A program made the translations under genes and the position numbers. Source: Verrucomicrobiota bacterium (GTDB taxonomy: Bacteria > Verrucomicrobiota > Verrucomicrobiia > Limisphaerales > UBA9464). From it: a stretch of 38,772 nt of DNA. Within the stretch, counting starts at the first letter, position 1, and every line of letters begins with the position of its first letter. Location of the stretch: the NCBI GenBank assembly GCA_025363585.1, contig JANYDN010000018.1, positions 1 through 38,772 of the forward strand, given 5' to 3'. The notes below the pieces were generated by a model. That model saw only the letters and a list, made by a program, of their open reading frames with translations, was not told where the DNA came from and did not search any database. Below are positions 36,207 through 38,772 of the stretch, piece by piece.

Positions 36207-36953
36207 TCACCGGCTGGGATCGGCCGATGCCCGTCGGAACTCTACGCGCGCGGCGGCGGCCATCGCGACGGCGTCCGGGCTGTCGCCGTGCACGCACCAC
36301 GTCCGCGGCGCCATCCGAAGGCGACGCCCGGTCACGCCCACCACCTCGCCCGTCGCGATCCACTCCCTCGCGCGATGGCGCACCGCGTCCGCACCGACGA
36401 GAAGCGCCCCAGCCGCGCCGCGCGGCACCAGCGTTCCGTCGTCCCGGTAACCCCGGTCCAGGAATCCTTCCGTCCAAACTTCCACCCCGCACCCGGACGC
36501 CGTTCGCGCAAGCCAACCTTCCGGCGGCGCGAACAACACCGCGCCGGAAGTCCTCCGCGACACCACCCGAAGTGTGGCCTCGGCCAACGCCGGATCCACG
36601 TTCGCCGCGTGATAGAGCGATCCATGCAGCTTCACGTGGCGCAACCCAACGCCGAGTTGCCGCGCGATTTGTCCCGAGAAGCCGAGTTGCTCTTCCAACA
36701 TCGCGGACAATTCCGCGGGAGAAACCGCCGCCGTGTCCCGCCCGAAACCACCGGGCAATCCCGGATGCGCCCCGAAACGAATCCCGCGTCGCAACGTTTC
36801 CGCCGCGATCGCCCGCACCGTCTCCGCATCGCCCGCGTGGCCGCCGCACGCGACGTTTGCCGACGTCACCGAATCGAGCAGCGCCATCGTCCGTTCCCAC
36901 GGCTCGCCTTCGCCGAGATCGCAATTGAGGTCGATGCCGGCGTCCGTTTTCAC
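36207..36953 (-). CDS. pxpA: 5-oxoprolinase subunit PxpA (LamB/YcsF family)
   Basis: Protein of 248 residues, the usual LamB/YcsF length. It begins IDLNCDLGEGEPWERTMALL and contains TSANVACGGHAGD, RFGAHPGLPGGFGRD and RHVKLHGSLYHAAN, all family signatures. PxpA works with PxpB and PxpC in ATP-dependent opening of 5-oxoproline (pyroglutamate) to glutamate, removing a damage product of glutamine and glutathione metabolism. The GTG at 36951-36953 overlaps the upstream stop (GTGA), so translation is coupled to the PxpB-PxpC gene. The frame upstream of the GTG is open but is a shadow of that gene. Last gene of the operon. Confidence 0.92.
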   Translation of the reverse strand: MKTDAGIDLNCDLGEGEPWERTMALLDSVTSANVACGGHAGDAETVRAIAAETLRRGIRFGAHPGLPGGFGRDTAAVSPAELSAMLEEQLGFSGQIARQLGVGLRHVKLHGSLYHAANVDPALAEATLRVVSRRTSGAVLFAPPEGWLARTASGCGVEVWTEGFLDRGYRDDGTLVPRGAAGALLVGADAVRHRAREWIATGEVVGVTGRRLRMAPRTWCVHGDSPDAVAMAAAARVEFRRASADPSR

Positions 36954-38548
36954 GCGCGCGCCGATTCTCCCCAGCCCGAATCCTCCACGGCGACGAACCG
37001 CACCATCGTGCCCGGCGCGCATTGCGACAGCCGCGGCAGGTCGCGCGGATCCACCAACGCCAGCTTCGCGTAGCCGCCCATCGTCGGACCGTCCGCCATC
37101 GTCACGATCGGCTGGCCGCCGGGTGGCACTTGAACCGTTCCCGGCAATACCGGTTCCGAAATCATGTCGCCCCCCGGGACCGCCAACGCCTCGCCCTCCA
37201 ACCGGTAGCCCACCCGATCCGATTGCGCGGACACCCGCCAAGGCGTTTCGAACCAGCGCCGCACCGTCGATGCGTCGAACGCCCTCGCCTGCGGCCCGGG
37301 CCACGCGCGCACCACCGTTTCACCGGCGTCCGCGCCGCCGTCCCACGGGACCCGTCGGCCCACCGTGCCCGACGGCAGGCGATACGATGCGCCGGTGCCG
37401 ATTCGCACGAGGCTGCCCGTCGCCAGCGTCACGCCGATCCCCGCGCGCGGCATCGACGACTGGCTCCCCATCGACGCGCGCGAAACAACGCCGCCGGGCA
37501 ATGCCAGATAGGCCCAGACGCCGCGGCGTCCGCCGGCAAACCGCAACCGGTCGCCGGACCGCAACGCCAGCGTGTGTCCGGCGGGAACGGGCTCGGACGC
37601 GGTTCCCCCGGCGCGAGACACGACGGCGCCGAGATCGGCTCCCGCGATACCGACGACGAGATCCGCTTCCGCGCGGAATTCCTGCCGGCCCAACGCCAGT
37701 TCCAGCGCCGCCGCCTCGGGCGGATTGTCGATGAGCCGATTCGCCCGCTCCAACGACACGACATCCATCGCTCCCCCCACGGGAACGCCGAAGCGCGCCC
37801 AACCCGCGCGTCCGCGGTCCTGCACCGTCACGCCCGTGCCCGTCGAAAGCACCGTGAACGCCACCGTCCCGGCGGGTTCCTCGGACGGCATCGCGTCGGG
37901 ATTTTCCATCGACACCGACGTCTCCACGAAGCGAACCGAATCTCCCGGCGAAAGGAGGAACGCGTCCGGGCCGCTGCCTTCGGGATCGAACAGCCGTCGC
38001 GTTGTGTTCCCAATGAGATTCCAACCCCCGGGACTCGGGATGCCGTACACGCCCGCGTGCTCGCCGCCGATCGCGACGCTGCCCGCAAGCACACGCATCC
38101 GTGGCACCGCGCGCCGCGGCGTGTGCAACCTCGTGTCCAAACCGCCGAGATACGCGAATCCCGGCGCGAACCCGAGGCAGTGCACGAAGTAGGATCCGGC
38201 CGCGTGCAATCGGACGACCTCCGCGCGATCGACGCCATGATGCCCCGCCACGAGTTCCAGGTCCTCGCCGTCGTAACGCATCGGGATCTCGATCTCGCGG
38301 GGCGCTGCCGGCGCCGCGACGTGGGTCGCCCGGCCGAGTCCGTCCCACCATCCGCCATCCACCGGCGCGGTGCCGGGTTCGAAGCGGCAAAGCAACGTCG
38401 TGAATGACGGCACCGACTCCAACAATCCGCGCGGCGGCCGGGCTTCCAGCGCGCGACGGATTTTCTCCCCGCGCAAAAACGCCACGCGATCGGCCACCGT
38501 CGCGAACGAGAGCAGCCACGCGTCCGGCCCGTATCGATGTCCTTTCAT
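36950..38548 (-). CDS. pxpB-pxpC: Fused 5-oxoprolinase subunits PxpB-PxpC (KipI-KipA type)
   Basis: Protein of 532 residues, two subunits in one chain. Residues 1 to about 215 are PxpB/KipI: HCLGFAPGFAYLGGLDTRLHT, then VAIGGEHAGVYGIPSPGGWNLIGNT. A short Glu/Pro linker (about 225-240) leads to PxpC/KipA, starting VLSTGTGVTVQDRGRAGWARFGVPVGGAMD with NPPEAAALELALG and ending in PGTVQVPPGGQPIVTMADGPTMGGYAKLA. These domains are usually separate genes in E. coli and B. subtilis; fusions are known in some bacteria and in the urea-amidolyase relatives. The ATG at 38546-38548 overlaps the TPR gene stop (ATGA). It forms 5-oxoprolinase together with PxpA, encoded just downstream. Confidence 0.9.
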   Translation of the reverse strand: MKGHRYGPDAWLLSFATVADRVAFLRGEKIRRALEARPPRGLLESVPSFTTLLCRFEPGTAPVDGGWWDGLGRATHVAAPAAPREIEIPMRYDGEDLELVAGHHGVDRAEVVRLHAAGSYFVHCLGFAPGFAYLGGLDTRLHTPRRAVPRMRVLAGSVAIGGEHAGVYGIPSPGGWNLIGNTTRRLFDPEGSGPDAFLLSPGDSVRFVETSVSMENPDAMPSEEPAGTVAFTVLSTGTGVTVQDRGRAGWARFGVPVGGAMDVVSLERANRLIDNPPEAAALELALGRQEFRAEADLVVGIAGADLGAVVSRAGGTASEPVPAGHTLALRSGDRLRFAGGRRGVWAYLALPGGVVSRASMGSQSSMPRAGIGVTLATGSLVRIGTGASYRLPSGTVGRRVPWDGGADAGETVVRAWPGPQARAFDASTVRRWFETPWRVSAQSDRVGYRLEGEALAVPGGDMISEPVLPGTVQVPPGGQPIVTMADGPTMGGYAKLALVDPRDLPRLSQCAPGTMVRFVAVEDSGWGESARA

Positions 38549-38772
38549 GTCCTCAATTCCGCGAGCAAGTGTTGCAACTCTTCCCGTGGACCCTCGTGGT
38601 TTTGCTCGATCGCCAGCGACAATCCCCGCTCGAACGCCGCGATCGCCTCCGCCTTTCGACCCGTTTCGAGGTCGCACTTTCCGACCAGGATCTGGACCAC
38701 CATCCAGTCCGGACGTTTCCCGAGCGCCTCCGCCAACTGCTCGCGGGCCTCCGTCCACTGGCCCCGATCATA
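38545..38772 (-). CDS. TPR-repeat protein, C-terminal part (cut by window edge)
   Basis: The last 75 codons of a gene that starts beyond the window. The sequence has TPR helix pairs: DRGQWTEAREQLAEALGKRP, then VVQILVGKCDLETGRKAEAI with AFERGLSLA. An internal TTG at 38736 is not a likely start because the repeat continues upstream to the edge. Its stop overlaps the pxpB-pxpC start (ATGA), so it belongs to the oxoprolinase operon. Whether it is functionally linked to 5-oxoproline cleavage cannot be told. Confidence 0.7.
   Translation of the reverse strand, partial: YDRGQWTEAREQLAEALGKRPDWMVVQILVGKCDLETGRKAEAIAAFERGLSLAIEQNHEGPREELQHLLAELRT

Noticed and set aside
32425-36450. 1341-codon plus-strand frame and 1183-codon minus-strand frame across 32.4-36.4 kb
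   Set aside because: Both are Arg/His/Gly-rich shadows of the beta-helix, TIG-repeat and pxpA genes, which have signal peptides and recognisable folds.

Overview
The window is high-GC bacterial DNA with tightly packed genes, GTG/TTG starts and few clear Shine-Dalgarno sites. It carries large secreted proteins (Ig-like, TIG, CBM/PA14-like, parallel beta-helix, CotH kinase), C-terminal FYRL/FFRLR-type ends, and dispersed palindromic repeats. Together these suggest a member of the Verrucomicrobiota. This is an inference from gene style; no rRNA or marker gene is present to prove it.

Layout. 28-6421 (all minus): a membrane/DUF2071 fusion protein, a secreted TPR-like protein and a 1155-residue secreted protein with a duplicated domain, closed by a Rho-independent terminator. 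6538-9348: a divergent pair, a ClsB-like cardiolipin synthase (minus) and RmuC (plus). 9427-14031: a four-gene plus-strand operon for a MacAB-type exporter with one periplasmic adaptor, one separate ATPase and two different FtsX/MacB permeases. An imperfect inverted repeat follows, then a zinc-ribbon protein and a secreted CotH-family kinase, converging on a minus-strand xylulokinase.

18558-19131 is a 574-base non-coding stretch with tandem GC-rich hairpins and a strong minus-strand terminator. 19132-27924 (all minus) reads, in transcription order: OmpR-type response regulator, cupredoxin-like secreted protein, sensor histidine kinase broken by a frameshift in a (GC)5 run, outer-membrane beta-barrel protein, then two large secreted Ig-repeat proteins that share a 5' leader motif. 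The first four genes are 10 bases apart or overlap by a few bases, so they form one operon. Divergent from it, past a 382-base gap with a REP-like motif, lies a 1148-residue hybrid histidine kinase with intact kinase boxes whose two receiver domains have both lost the phosphoacceptor aspartate.

31814-38772: a secreted parallel beta-helix protein (plus) converges on a secreted TIG-repeat protein (minus). Last comes a minus-strand operon of a TPR protein (cut by the window edge), a fused 5-oxoprolinase subunit PxpB-PxpC and PxpA, joined by 4-base start/stop overlaps.

The best candidate for an undescribed system is the 19.1-31.8 kb region: a putative envelope metal- or redox-sensing locus combining a cupredoxin, a two-component pair, a beta-barrel, two secreted Ig proteins and a divergent hybrid kinase with pseudo-receivers. 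No tRNA, rRNA, CRISPR array, prophage or intact transposase was seen.
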